A DNA stretch of 11,389 nucleotides from positions 1 through 11,389 of the forward strand of contig JNEU01001074.1 in NCBI GenBank assembly GCA_000697475.1, given 5' to 3'. Position numbers and translations under genes: made by a program. Positions 1 through 8,903 of the stretch are shown here, piece by piece (the first letter of the stretch is position 1; the number at the start of each line of letters is the position of its first letter). The notes under the pieces were generated by a model that was given only the letters and a program-made list of their open reading frames with translations, did no database searches and had not been told where the DNA came from. The DNA comes from Lichtheimia corymbifera B2541 (Eukaryota > Mucoromycota > Mucoromycetes > Mucorales > Lichtheimiaceae).

Positions 1-2
1 AT

Positions 3-1676
3 CTGTTAGTTTTCCTCAAGGACCCTTCGGAATGGCGGCGGCTCATGCAACATCTTCAAGTGTATGGTTTGGCGTCTAATGCGTCCGTCAATCTTAACAA
101 GACCGTGGTTTTCTCTCGCTCTGGTGTCCCTCATGAAGCTTGGATATCCCTACTACGACCAACGGCAACTACTTGGCATGATCGGACAAGTACATCTTCT
201 ATCACCTATTTAGGTTATCCTATTTATCATACACCTGACCAACTCAACAACTTCCTCGACCAACTTTACATCAAGATTAAGAACCAAGTCGCATACCTCA
301 ATCACCGGAACTTGTCAATCCTCGGTAGAGCTACGGTGGCCAACTCATTGCTACTATCACGCTTGTGGCATGTACTTCGTGTATGTGTCGTGCCTGCTTC
401 TTGGATCAACAAATGCCAATCTCTTGTTCGTAAGTATGTCCTTCAATTCTTTCCTCATCCCAGCTGGCAATGGTGTTGCCAACCTAGGGATAAAGGCGGC
501 TTAGGTTTAGTTGACATCCATGACCAACAGCTTGCCCTTCACCACATTTATCTTCAACGACTCCTCCATCACAAACCCAATGACCCCAATCCTCCTTTCA
601 TTACCCGATATATCGTCTACCTCTTCCACTTATATACAGGACAACCTTCTTTGTACACCTTCTTTCTCTCCCTTCCCCCATTAAATCAACTCACAAAACC
701 TTTTCCCCATTTTCAACTCCTCATCCGTCTCTTAGCTAGATTACCCCCTTTCCCAATCGCTAGTTTAGATACACGCTCTTTACTTACCTTACCCTTGTCA
801 CATTTCTTCCTCAAGACCCCAGACTCTGCTATCGATCTTCCACCATGTACCTTTCTTTTATCGGACGCATATGAATGGTGCTCAAGGACTCATTGTATCA
901 AGAAACGCGAGAAAGGATATAAACGGGTTGCCTTAGTGAAAGCTTTCTTAGCCATTGACAACAATGACATTACTCTTCATCCGGTATTGAGCAACCTGAT
1001 GACACCCAACAACAACATCGCTTTCCATGCCTCAATGCCAGACCTTTCATCTTGGCAACTCACAAAGATCACCTCGACATCCACCACCACCTCCTCCTCG
1101 TCTCGCTCATCTTCACCGATACTCCTTCAACACGCAACTCCTGGGCAACTACGTGACCACTGGAGACGATCCACATCCTTACCATCACGAAGCACATTGA
1201 GTTCGTCTAATTGGAAACGTTTTTGGAGGCTAAGACTACCACATGGCTCACGCACGACTTGGTGGCGTATCCTTATTCAGCATGTGTCTACCAGCTCTTT
1301 CCTTCACCGCATCCAACCGGTCAAACATCCCACACCAGTGTGTCGTATTTGCAACAACGCTCCAGAAACTATACAACACATGATTCTCGACTGCCAACCG
1401 AAACGCACCTTTTGGCATGATGCTCTTGTACTCATTCAGGCACCATCCTCGGTTACACCAGAGATGGCATGGCAGGCGATTCATTTTCAAACGATCTCTC
1501 GTATGGACTTTTGTTACAATCACGTCGACCGTTTGGGTCTCATCTTGCAAACGATATGGCACACTCACTGGCGATGTATCATTGACCAACAACTTTGGAA
1601 TCACACTCACGCATGCAGCCGCCTTCTTGCCCTCATTGCCCGCCATCCTACCATTGTCCCCCCTACCATCACATAA
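3..1676 (+). CDS. LINE non-LTR retrotransposon ORF2, C-terminal part (5' end outside window)
   Basis: The frame is open from the window edge and starts with LLVFLKDP, which looks like the residues just after the YADD catalytic box of a LINE reverse transcriptase. The Met at 45 is therefore internal and not the start. Counting from that Met, the YLGYPI segment (RT motif E/thumb) is followed by a helical region with NLSILGRATVANSLLLSRLWH and a GGLGLVDIHDQQ segment, all typical of LINE ORF2 downstream of the RT. A zinc knuckle C433-x2-C436-x8-H445-x4-C450 lies near the C-terminus (zf-RVT type). The frame ends at TAA 1674-1676. The product would copy the element's own RNA into DNA at a nicked target. 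No stop or frameshift is seen in this part, but the endonuclease and most of the RT lie outside. It is related to, but clearly diverged from, the LINE at 2439-5058. The LINE assignment is strong; the clade (L1-like) is inference. Confidence 0.9.
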   Translation: MLVFLKDPSEWRRLMQHLQVYGLASNASVNLNKTVVFSRSGVPHEAWISLLRPTATTWHDRTSTSSITYLGYPIYHTPDQLNNFLDQLYIKIKNQVAYLNHRNLSILGRATVANSLLLSRLWHVLRVCVVPASWINKCQSLVRKYVLQFFPHPSWQWCCQPRDKGGLGLVDIHDQQLALHHIYLQRLLHHKPNDPNPPFITRYIVYLFHLYTGQPSLYTFFLSLPPLNQLTKPFPHFQLLIRLLARLPPFPIASLDTRSLLTLPLSHFFLKTPDSAIDLPPCTFLLSDAYEWCSRTHCIKKREKGYKRVALVKAFLAIDNNDITLHPVLSNLMTPNNNIAFHASMPDLSSWQLTKITSTSTTTSSSSRSSSPILLQHATPGQLRDHWRRSTSLPSRSTLSSSNWKRFWRLRLPHGSRTTWWRILIQHVSTSSFLHRIQPVKHPTPVCRICNNAPETIQHMILDCQPKRTFWHDALVLIQAPSSVTPEMAWQAIHFQTISRMDFCYNHVDRLGLILQTIWHTHWRCIIDQQLWNHTHACSRLLALIARHPTIVPPTIT

Positions 1677-1739
1677 AACTTCGATACACATTTATGGGTC
1701 ACCAAGCCCTAAATAAAAACCATGTAATACAAAAAAAAA
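1677..1739 (+). other. 3' UTR and A-rich tail of the left LINE
   Basis: A short 3' UTR of 63 bases follows the LINE stop codon. An AATAAA signal sits at 1712-1717, and a run of nine A residues at 1731-1739 follows about 14 bases later. This is the arrangement expected where a polyadenylated LINE transcript was copied into the genome. The next base starts a copy of the fold-back repeat, so the A-run is taken as the 3' junction of the retrotransposon. The 5' junction is outside the window, so no target-site duplication can be tested. Confidence 0.7.
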
Positions 1740-1906
1740 CCTTGTGTAGAAGTTTCTTGACGGACGTGGCCAATCTCAGTTTCACCCAATGTCACCACCA
1801 GCGAAAGTGGATCCCATCGACCTCTTGAATTTTTTTCAACTAGGCTGGTGGTGACATTGGGGGATTTTGAGATTGGCCACGTCCGTCATGAAACTTCTAC
1901 ACAAGG
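1740..1906. repeat. Hairpin: inverted copies of a 63-bp repeat
   Basis: Positions 1740-1802 and 1844-1906 are reverse complements over 63 bases with about five mismatches, separated by a 41-base spacer. The right arm is also the outer part of the longer fold-back at 1853-2307. A third copy, on the same strand as 1740-1802, lies at about 2255-2307. The extra arm may be a remnant of a second copy of the same repeat, or an internal duplication. No coding function is seen. Confidence 0.85.
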
Positions 1907-2307
1907 TGCGCTTGGCCCCACTGAGCAACTTTGTTCGATTGTAGACCCCACGTTTGATTGTAAAATTTTTAGTTATGGGCAACTTTGTGTTTTACATATG
2001 CTGTAACCATTGGAGAGTAGTGTTTGTTCATTATGAAGTACAGTATCCTGCAAATGAGCTGTATAGCACAATCACGCCCCTGCGCACCTCCCGCTCTATC
2101 AGTGTCGACCTACGTGACAATGAACAAACATCACTTATCATATAGCATCACGCTTATACCATATGTAAAACACAAAGATGCCCATAACTAAAAGTTCTAC
2201 AATGAAACGTGGGGCCTTCAATCGAACAAAGGTGGTCGGTGGGGCCAAGCGCACTTTGTGTAGAAGTTTCATGACCGTCATGGCCAATCTCAAAATCACC
2301 CAATGTC
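1853..2307. mobile_element. Fold-back (MITE-like) palindromic element
   Basis: Positions 1853-2000 and 2160-2307 are ungapped inverted repeats of 148 bases with about 14 mismatches (roughly 90% identity). Inside them is a unique core of about 159 bases, which itself holds a smaller inverted match (AGTGTTTGTTCATT near 2018-2031 against AATGAACAAACATCACT near 2120-2136). The two arms read GACATTGGG inward from their outer ends. The structure fits a non-autonomous DNA transposon or fold-back element; no transposase is encoded and no family is recognised. The outer boundaries are uncertain because both sides join LINE sequence and no target duplication is visible. Confidence 0.75.
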
Positions 2308-2438
2308 GGTATAGGGAGGCTTGATATGGCCTCAGTTTTATGAAAAGGGAGTATGTCAATGAGTGATACCCCTGAAATGATACAAAATGATAGGAAAATT
2401 ACAGAGAATGAAAATGGATTCAAAGTATGTGTATACAG
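2308..2438 (-). other. Probable 3' UTR of the right LINE
   Basis: These 131 bases lie between the stop codon of the - strand LINE and the outer end of the fold-back repeat. They hold no ORF of note. No clear AATAAA or A-run is visible on the - strand, so the exact 3' end of the LINE cannot be fixed from sequence. The stretch is assigned to the LINE only by position. Confidence 0.45.
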
Positions 2439-5058
2439 CTAATCATTAGAAAAAGAGAACCTTGCCAGCATGCGAGAAGCATTGGCAATAATAGGAACAT
2501 GGTGAAAAGGCTTGTTTTGCATGATATGCATCCAGTAATGCTTCCATAAGGCGAGGAGATAGCAGGATGTAATAACGAGGGCTTTGCGAGAGGACGTAAA
2601 GGAATGTGGCTGCTGAAGATGTTTGATCAAATTGTAGAGCGTTAACATACCAAAAGAGGAGTTGAAATGATTTACTCGCATATCATTCCAAATCAAACGA
2701 CGGCGAGGGCAATAGACCAGAAAATGACCCAACGTGTCTTCCTCGTTGTTACAAAGCCTACAATTGTTCGAATCATGGTGTCGTATACCGAACCTTGCTA
2801 AACGTGACAGTGTTGGTATTGTGTTGTGGATGGCTCGATACCAAACATTGCGTGCAGTATGTTCCATGTGTGTGGACCAAAAATGTTTCCATTTCTTGCG
2901 ACTGATTGTCGGGATGGGCTGGCGATGTGGATGACATATAGCACGGTATCGTCGAGTTGTCCATGATTTAAGGTCAAAATGAGAGTCCAACAAAGATGTG
3001 AGAGGTGAAGCATCCATCCGTTCGGAATCAAGTTGAACAACAGACTCCGGAATAGTTGAAGAGAATCGACTTTCGAAGAAATGATGGAACTGAAGGTGAT
3101 GCTGATTGAGGGCGTGAAACAAAGCCTTAGCAAGGTGTTTATGACGCGTGTGAAATCGAGCTCGTGACCAAGGTCGCCAATGTATAAAGCCGGTTGTAGG
3201 ATTCAAATAGAATATGTCTTTGACCAAAAGCGATTTGAATCGAGAGCGACAAAGATTGTGACCGGGAGTATCGTACCATATGCTGTTAATCGGCAATTGC
3301 AGAATGACAGCAACATCCAATGACAGTGAGCTGAAATCAAGTGACATTTGATCCATGGCCTTGAAAAGCAACGATGAAACGCTGTTGCATTCATTCCTTG
3401 GAATTTTGCGGCATGAGGAGAAGAGGAGAGGAAAACGGTGATCTGCTATTGAAGGATGTGCATAACGAAGATGATGAGCCATAGCAAGTGTGGTATAATT
3501 CCAGTAAGAGGATGGGTGAAATAAAGGATCCAACCAACGAAGTTGGAGAGCCCCTTGTTGTTTCTCAGGATCCAATATACCCAAACCGCCATAATCAAGT
3601 GGTTGACAAAGTTTCTCCAAGCTGATCCGAGGAAACATGTTGTTCATCAAAAAGCTGGACATACAACTGCGAAGAGACCGAAAGAAAGAGCTGATAGGAG
3701 CACCAACTAGTCGAAGAGTATGCCATGTTGTCGATAGTATCAAAGTATTGAGAATGGTGGCTCTACCACGAATAGATAATTGCCGTTGAGAGAAATGATG
3801 ACATGACGATTTCACTGAAGAAAGCAACTTATCCATAAATCCATCCAATTGAGGTTTCGAGGAGGCTAGAGGATAGCCTAAGTATTCCACTGCTGTTGCC
3901 CATGAGCGATCATGACATGAGGGAAACCCAGCTTGAGCCAAACGTTGATCCCATTCAGGTTGAGGACGTCCACTCAGAGAGATGGCTTGGGACTTGTGAG
4001 CATTCAATTTGGCATTTGATGATTGTTGATATCGATTGAGATGAAATTGAAGACGATCGAGATCACGTGGAGTAGAAAGAAAAACCATGATATCATCGGC
4101 ATATGCTTGACATTTCAAGTTTGGTAACGGAGGCAGTGGAGCTGAATCTTGTGGAGCTGTATTCAGTGTAATCACTTCAAAAGAGGCATCATCCAAAATG
4201 GCCCGAAGCAATGGTTCAATAACGAGATTAAAGAGAACAGGAGAAATCGGATCACCCTGCCGTAATCCACGTTGTTGAATGAAAGCTGGTCAGAGATGTC
4301 CCTTGACGTTGAGATGAATGCGTGTTGAAAAGAATAGATTGGTGATAGCGACGATAAACGAATCAGGAATGCCAAATGCTGAAAGTACACGACGAAGATA
4401 CGAGGGATGGATGCGATCATAGGCCTTCTCTTGATCCAGCAGTAATGCTATAGATGAGGAAGTCTCGTGACAATATGCCTCATCCATTGCCAATTTGGCC
4501 AACATACCATTATCAGCTATAAATCTGTCTGGTAAAAACCCGGTTTGGAACGGATTAATCAGAGAGTCAGCAGCTTGAACCAAACGCACATTCAATAGGC
4601 GTGTAAAGATCTTGGCATCTGTGTTGATAAGCGAGATGGGTCGCCAATTGCGTAGTGATTGCAGATCCCCCTTTTTTGGTAACAGCGTGACACAAGTGTC
4701 TTGCCATGAAGATGGATAAATACCTTCTTGAAGAGCCAGGTTGTAAACCTTACAAGCAAGATCGTAATAGCGAGGGTGTTTGAACACCAGAAACCACGTT
4801 GAATACGGTAATCCATCTGGGCCAGGGCTACTTTGCTTGGGTGCTCGTTTGGATGCAGACTGCAGATCTTCGATCGTGAATTCTTTCACCAAATCGTCTT
4901 GCCATGAACATGATAGATAAGGTAAAGAGCTAGCAGAAAGTAGTTCATCGAAAGCATCGTTGTCAATAGGCGAGGGTGAGTAGAGATCTTGATAAAATGT
5001 AGTCGCTGCATCATGCAGATCATTGATTTCCGAACACGTATTCCCTGTATTTGGATGG
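2439..5058 (-). pseudogene. LINE non-LTR retrotransposon ORF2 fragment with one nonsense codon and a missing 5' end
   Basis: The minus-strand frame runs from 5058 to TAG 2439-2441 and is broken only by TGA at 4290-4292, so about 870 codons remain. In order it has a linker before the RT (EINDLHDAATTFYQDLYSP), SSPGPDGLPYSTW, the finger segment LLPKKGDLQSLRNWRPISL, motif A (LDQEKAYDR), motif B (RGLRQGDPISPVLF, just after the TGA), the catalytic YADD (AYADDIMVF), LGYPL, and a C-terminal zinc knuckle C-x2-C-x8-H-x4-C (CRLCNN...H...C). These order and motifs identify LINE ORF2. The endonuclease domain is absent because the frame meets the terminal repeat of the DNA transposon at 5059. The stop lies between RT motifs A and B, so translation would yield an inactive enzyme; it is a single-base nonsense change without frameshift, which suggests a fairly recent death. 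Spacing of the zinc knuckle equals that of the left LINE. Confidence 0.92.
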
Positions 5059-5194
5059 GTTGTGGGTCATTTCGGGATGTGGGTCATTTCTGGAAATAAC
5101 CCAAAATGACCCGGGTCAAAACCGGATCCCAATATGACCCGGGTCATTTCAGCCTACACAGACATTCCCGAAACGACCCGGGTCATTTCGGGAT
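5059..5194. repeat. Left terminal inverted repeat of the Ginger-like element
   Basis: This 136-base segment is the reverse complement of 8768-8903 without gaps and with one difference (C at 5174 where the other arm implies T). It is built from repeated GGGTCATTTC units: single units at 5064-5073 and 5081-5090, then the 12-base palindrome TGACCCGGGTCA at 5107-5118 and 5135-5146, and the variant CGACCCGGGTCA at 5174-5185. Such an array in a transposon end is likely the binding platform for the transposase, which is inference. Confidence 0.95.
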
Positions 5195-5461
5195 TATCGT
5201 AAACATCGTAAATTAGCATTGTCAGTTATAGTTAGCATTCCGAATCTGTATATAAACCATGATACAGATCAATAAATATGTCTTTGTCCAAGAACTGACA
5301 CAAATACAAATGGTTTTTAATTTTATTACCCTATCATTCATAGACGATATAGTAGTTGAATCAATAACTTCTATGGTTTATCACTGATGTAGGTAATACC
5401 ATGTTGGCTTTATTGTTGGTTATAATATCTAATGTTGTCGAAGGATCATCTCTTTATATGC
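5195..5461 (-). other. 3' UTR and subterminal region of the transposase gene
   Basis: These 267 bases separate the left terminal repeat from the transposase stop codon. On the minus strand, AATAAA signals are found at 5409-5414 (about 48 bases after the stop) and 5322-5327; the first is the more likely poly(A) signal. The octamer TTAGCATT occurs twice on the plus strand (5213-5220 and 5232-5239). There is no ORF of interest. Confidence 0.5.
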
Positions 5462-8236
5462 TCATCTGCGAGCAGACCGTGTTTGTCTTGTAGATAACGA
5501 TCGAGTGATTGGGCGACGGGCAATTTCAGGTTTGCTGATACGATGACGGCGAGATTTGCCCCCATTAGAAGTGGAAGGAAGATTGGTGTTGCTACAGTTA
5601 CGAGTACTTTGTGAATGGCATTTCAGAGTGCAATAGTTATTGACTCGACGACATGGGCATCTTCCATTTTTGCATCCAGTGCTGCACCTGCAAGTGATCG
5701 AATTACCGTTTGGCCCTGAACCATGCATTAGCCTTGTAGCATGTCGCACTGAGAGTACTGGAGTATCCTTATCCACCGGTGACTGTATGACGTGTTCCAA
5801 ATCCGGGAATTCGCAGCCTTTGAAATTCTTGAGGTCTCTAGCATGATAACTAGTAGAAAGGATTCCGTCCTTGCATCGAACCTTGTACAGCATTGGACCA
5901 TCGTCATATCTTCGCGTGTCATAGATGACACATGGGAGGTAATGGGGGTCACTTGCAGTACGATCACGCTTATCGATGAAAACACCAACGTAGTCACCGA
6001 TACCGTAAAGGGGTGGCTCTCCTTGTCGTTGAAGCAATCTTTTTATATGCCTACGTTAGTAACCTTGCCAAGGAATGGTATACAATAGACTTACTGCTGT
6101 TGGATCGATTCAACATTTTGGTCGTAGCGTCTTCCCGCTGCCTCACGAATAGCGTCATGTCGAGGTGGCATATACAAATCACGACTTGTATGGTCACAAG
6201 ATGCATCATCGATGGATTCCGTACCACCATTGCTCTCATGGTCGGATGGATCATCGAGTTGCTCCGCATGTATATCGTTGGCATCGGGATCAAACGTTGG
6301 CAAAAACTGGTCATTGAAGTCGTCATCAAAAATGTCCTGGATGTTCAGATCTTGACGATTGCCGTCATCATCGACTTCAAATGCGGTGTTCACGCTGGGC
6401 AAAAATTGGTTACCGTACATATCAGCATAATCATCGATTTCGTCGAGTGGCATTGTTGTTAGGCCTTGACCGTTAAGGGTACGAAGCTCGATATATCGTA
6501 CATGATCGTTACTTGGCTCTTCATCATCGGCTTCATCTTTTACAAAATTAGCTTTCGATAGTATACTTAGTATGCTGCATATGATACTTACATTGAGCGT
6601 TTGAAATGGCTCCATAGCTACCTTGGCTAGCCACATCATTTGCTGCATCATCAAGGTGTAGCACATCACCAGCATTTGAAATACGGTCGTCGACTATCCC
6701 ATTGTTAGCGCATTTGGCAATCGTTACTTCTTTGAAGCTCGTGAAGACTTACCATTGGTCGTCTCATCGTTCGATAAGCCTCCCTCGTGGACTCGCACGC
6801 TATGATTTTCGTCCTCCTCCTCATCAGAAAAAACTGTAGCTCTCTGTGCAGCATGATACATCGCTTCATCACTGTCGTAAAGGTCTTCTGCATTTCCCTC
6901 CTCGTTAAGACCTTGCATTCCAACAGCCTCAATATCAATGTCATTCGCATTCAATTCCTCTTGATCGCCTTGCAGAGACTCGAGATAACCGCGTAAATGG
7001 TGTGCATCCGGTCGTGGTGATTGCCCAAACACAAATCGATACGCCGTGTCATTGATAACCCTGGTGTATGATGTATTCATTGCATACACGACGATCCCTA
7101 GGCCTTCAGACCAATGGTTGGCTTCTGGATGGTCCTGAACCCAGGTTTTCAGCTTGTTTTTGAGGATTTGATTTGCGCGTTCGATTAAGCCTTGAGCCTG
7201 GGGATAGCGTGGTCGTCCATGTACAAAATGTAGCGTAGGCCACTTACGCTTCAGCTCAGCTTTCTACATGGTAGCTCTTAGTGAAAATCTTGAAGGCGTT
7301 ATTCCATTCAACCCTTACCATTTGGTCAGATTTAAATTCACCGCCATTATCGCTTTGTAGAATTACTGGAGGACCAACTAGACAAAACAGTTCATGCAGC
7401 TTTTGACCAATAACATGCGAATCCTTCTTCAAAAGAGGGTATGCCCACGAGAACTTGGATTTATGGTCCCTGATATGGAAGATATAGCGTGCCCTGCCAC
7501 GTGCAGTACTAGGTCCCCCATAATCAATCAAGTCCATCTGTATTATGTATGAGTAAAGCTGGTACACACTTCATCTAGATTAAATACGCTGGACTTACCT
7601 GAACAATATGCATGAATGTTGATGCATGAATGGCTCTAGCAGCTGTTTGTGGGCGACCTCTAATGTAATGCGTTGCGCATGTGCTGCAATGCTTGATAAC
7701 CTTGCGTACAAACAGATCGGGGCAGTGTATGTACCTGGCAAGCTATATACGTTTCACGTGTAAATATAAGTAACATTTAATCGATCTACCAATTTACTTA
7801 CCCTTGCAAGCGTAGCATGCTTTCCACCATGCTGGCAATCTTCATGGGCCTTCGTGATCGTCTTATAGAGTTGTTCTTCGATGGCAATTGTCTTGTTTTC
7901 ATCTTTAGCAAGGGTGACAATCGTGACATTATTGGCGAAGGACGTCAACTTAAAACGTTTTCGGGCCCACGATACAAACTTCGAACCACGTTGGCGATTA
8001 TATCGAGTGCCCTTTTGAAGTATAATAAGAGTTAATAGATAATGGTAAAAAACTAGCAATGTGAATCATACCTCTAGCACACCCTTAATGTCGTTGTACA
8101 TCTCCTGATTGATAAAAATCTTTCCACGTCGTTCAGGGGTTGCCGACTCCCTGTACTCCTCGAGCAGCTCGTTGAATCGTGTTCGGGATAACCATGTGCA
8201 TTGGTACTCGCTCTCAGAACCTTGGGTGGTGCTCAT
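5462..8236 (-). CDS. Ginger-like integrase-type transposase, 8 exons, about 798 aa
   Basis: Inferred exons, in gene order: 8236-8072, 8011-7802, 7742-7599, 7537-7319, 7263-6753, 6693-6592, 6551-6095, 6050-5462. All seven introns (40-61 bp) start with GT and end with AG, most with GTAAG donors; the last has TTACTAAC just before its AG. All phases match. Approximate residues: N-terminal helical region 1-105; HHCC zinc module H111, H116, C144, C147 (HEDCQHGGKH ... HCSTC); rve integrase core with D175 (MDLIDYGG), D236 (QSDNGGEF) and E274 (QGLIERANQ), about 37 residues between the last two; a very acidic linker about 340-590; a small SH3-like segment near 615-635 (YGIGDYVGVFIDK); a cysteine-rich module 723-755 (CRC, CPC, then C-x3-C and a final CSN), like half of a CXC/tesmin domain; and a basic tail. 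It should cut and join element ends in the nucleus. The ATG at 8236 is chosen over 8284 because it has a CACC context and the TATA box lies too close to 8284. The order matches KRBA2/Ginger proteins from memory. Exon 6 (40-bp intron after it) is the least certain. Confidence 0.85.
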
Positions 8237-8293
8237 GGTGGAAGTAGGATGATTAAGAAATGCAAACAATGAGACGAATATCAAGCTGCTGTG

Positions 8294-8301
8294 TATTTAT
8301 A
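8294..8301 (-). promoter_or_regulatory. TATA box of the transposase gene
   Basis: The minus strand reads TATAAATA here, about 58 bases upstream of the chosen ATG at 8236. Transcription starting about 30 bases downstream would begin after the alternative ATG at 8284, which supports the shorter protein. No other core element is evident. Confidence 0.5.
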
Positions 8302-8767
8302 TTCTAATACCTCCCGTAGATACCCGATTATCCATGGCTGCGATCATTAATCCACCCAATTCAGCAATACATTGTCATCATCTCTAGCCATATATAGTAA
8401 GTGTAATAGCTGGTATACTAGCCCTATGCTCAATTCCCACGATATCACATGCCTGCGATAACTATATCTCTTTGTCAGCAAATGATGGCTAATACAGCTC
8501 GTGCGAACATATAGGTACTTTATTACCGATAAGAGCACAACTACGAAGCCGAGGCATACTTTGACAATCACACTTAGATGGGTATATGCACTAGTATCTA
8601 GTATATACATACTCTAATCTTTGTCTATTACTCGATCCCCATACTAACCCCGAGATGATGCATAGCTAATAGGTGGATTTTGGTGATCATATCTACATTC
8701 ACGAAGCGGCCATATCGCTTAACATTATACACGGCTAATAGGAGCGATTTGGTGATCATAGGTGTAT
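8302..8767. other. 5' subterminal non-coding region of the Ginger-like element
   Basis: This stretch of about 466 bases lies between the putative TATA box and the right terminal repeat. Short minus-strand frames occur (for example 8347-8610) but they lack any recognisable domain and have no link to the transposase. A direct repeat is present: GCTAATAGG...GGTGATCAT at 8665-8690 and again at 8734-8760, 26 and 27 bases or so with a few differences, starting 69 bases apart. It may be a subterminal binding site or promoter element. Confidence 0.5.
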
Positions 8768-8903
8768 ATCCCGAAATGACCCGGGTCATTTCGGGAATGT
8801 CTGTGTAGGCTGAAATGACCCGGGTCATATTGGGATCCGGTTTTGACCCGGGTCATTTTGGGTTATTTCCAGAAATGACCCACATCCCGAAATGACCCAC
8901 AAC
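8768..8903. repeat. Right terminal inverted repeat of the Ginger-like element
   Basis: It mirrors 5059-5194 at 135 of 136 positions. All three 12-base palindromes are perfect here: TGACCCGGGTCA at 8777-8788, 8816-8827 and 8844-8855. The outer GGGTCATTTC half-units appear as GAAATGACCC next to the end. The bases immediately outside (8904 onward) belong to a MULE transposase reading frame. Confidence 0.95.

Larger units (their letters stand above)
5059..8903 (-). mobile_element. Ginger-like integrase-bearing cut-and-paste DNA transposon
   Basis: The element is bounded by 136-bp terminal inverted repeats and contains one intron-rich transposase gene on the minus strand. If the repeats begin at 5061 and end at 8901, the ends read TGTGGG...CCCACA, which fits the TGT...ACA termini known for Ginger-type elements whose transposase is a retrotransposon-like integrase. 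The inverted ends differ at a single base, and the gene has an open reading frame across all eight inferred exons, so the copy looks young and possibly autonomous. There is no RT, gag or LTR, which argues against a retroelement. No matching target-site duplication is seen: the bases next to the left end belong to a LINE and those next to the right end to a MULE. The Ginger label rests on domain order and termini and is inference until a profile search is done. Confidence 0.8.

Noticed and set aside
1248..1691. Minus-strand ORF of 147 codons
   Set aside because: It lies antisense to the zinc-knuckle end of the left LINE and looks like a shadow of that gene.
5059..5194. Regular repeats in the terminal region considered as a CRISPR array
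   Set aside because: The units are short, palindromic and unequally spaced, are mirrored at the other end of the element, and the region is eukaryotic.
5220..5300. LTR-like arrangement: TATATAAA followed by AATAAA on the plus strand
   Set aside because: There is no partner LTR, primer-binding site or RT near it, and it lies within the terminal-repeat element on the antisense side of its only gene. Probably chance in AT-rich sequence.
6013..6462. Plus-strand ORF of 149 codons
   Set aside because: It is the antisense of exons 7 and 8 of the transposase and has no recognisable domain.
7256..7567. Integrase core read as part of a retrovirus or Ty3/Gypsy element
   Set aside because: No gag, protease or reverse transcriptase is in frame with it, and the element is flanked by inverted and not direct repeats. 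The cut-and-paste Ginger-like interpretation fits better.
8347..8610. Minus-strand ORF of 87 codons upstream of the transposase, tested as an extra 5' exon
   Set aside because: It is hydrophobic with no domain, lies upstream of the likely TATA box, and the N-terminus of the transposase is already complete without it.
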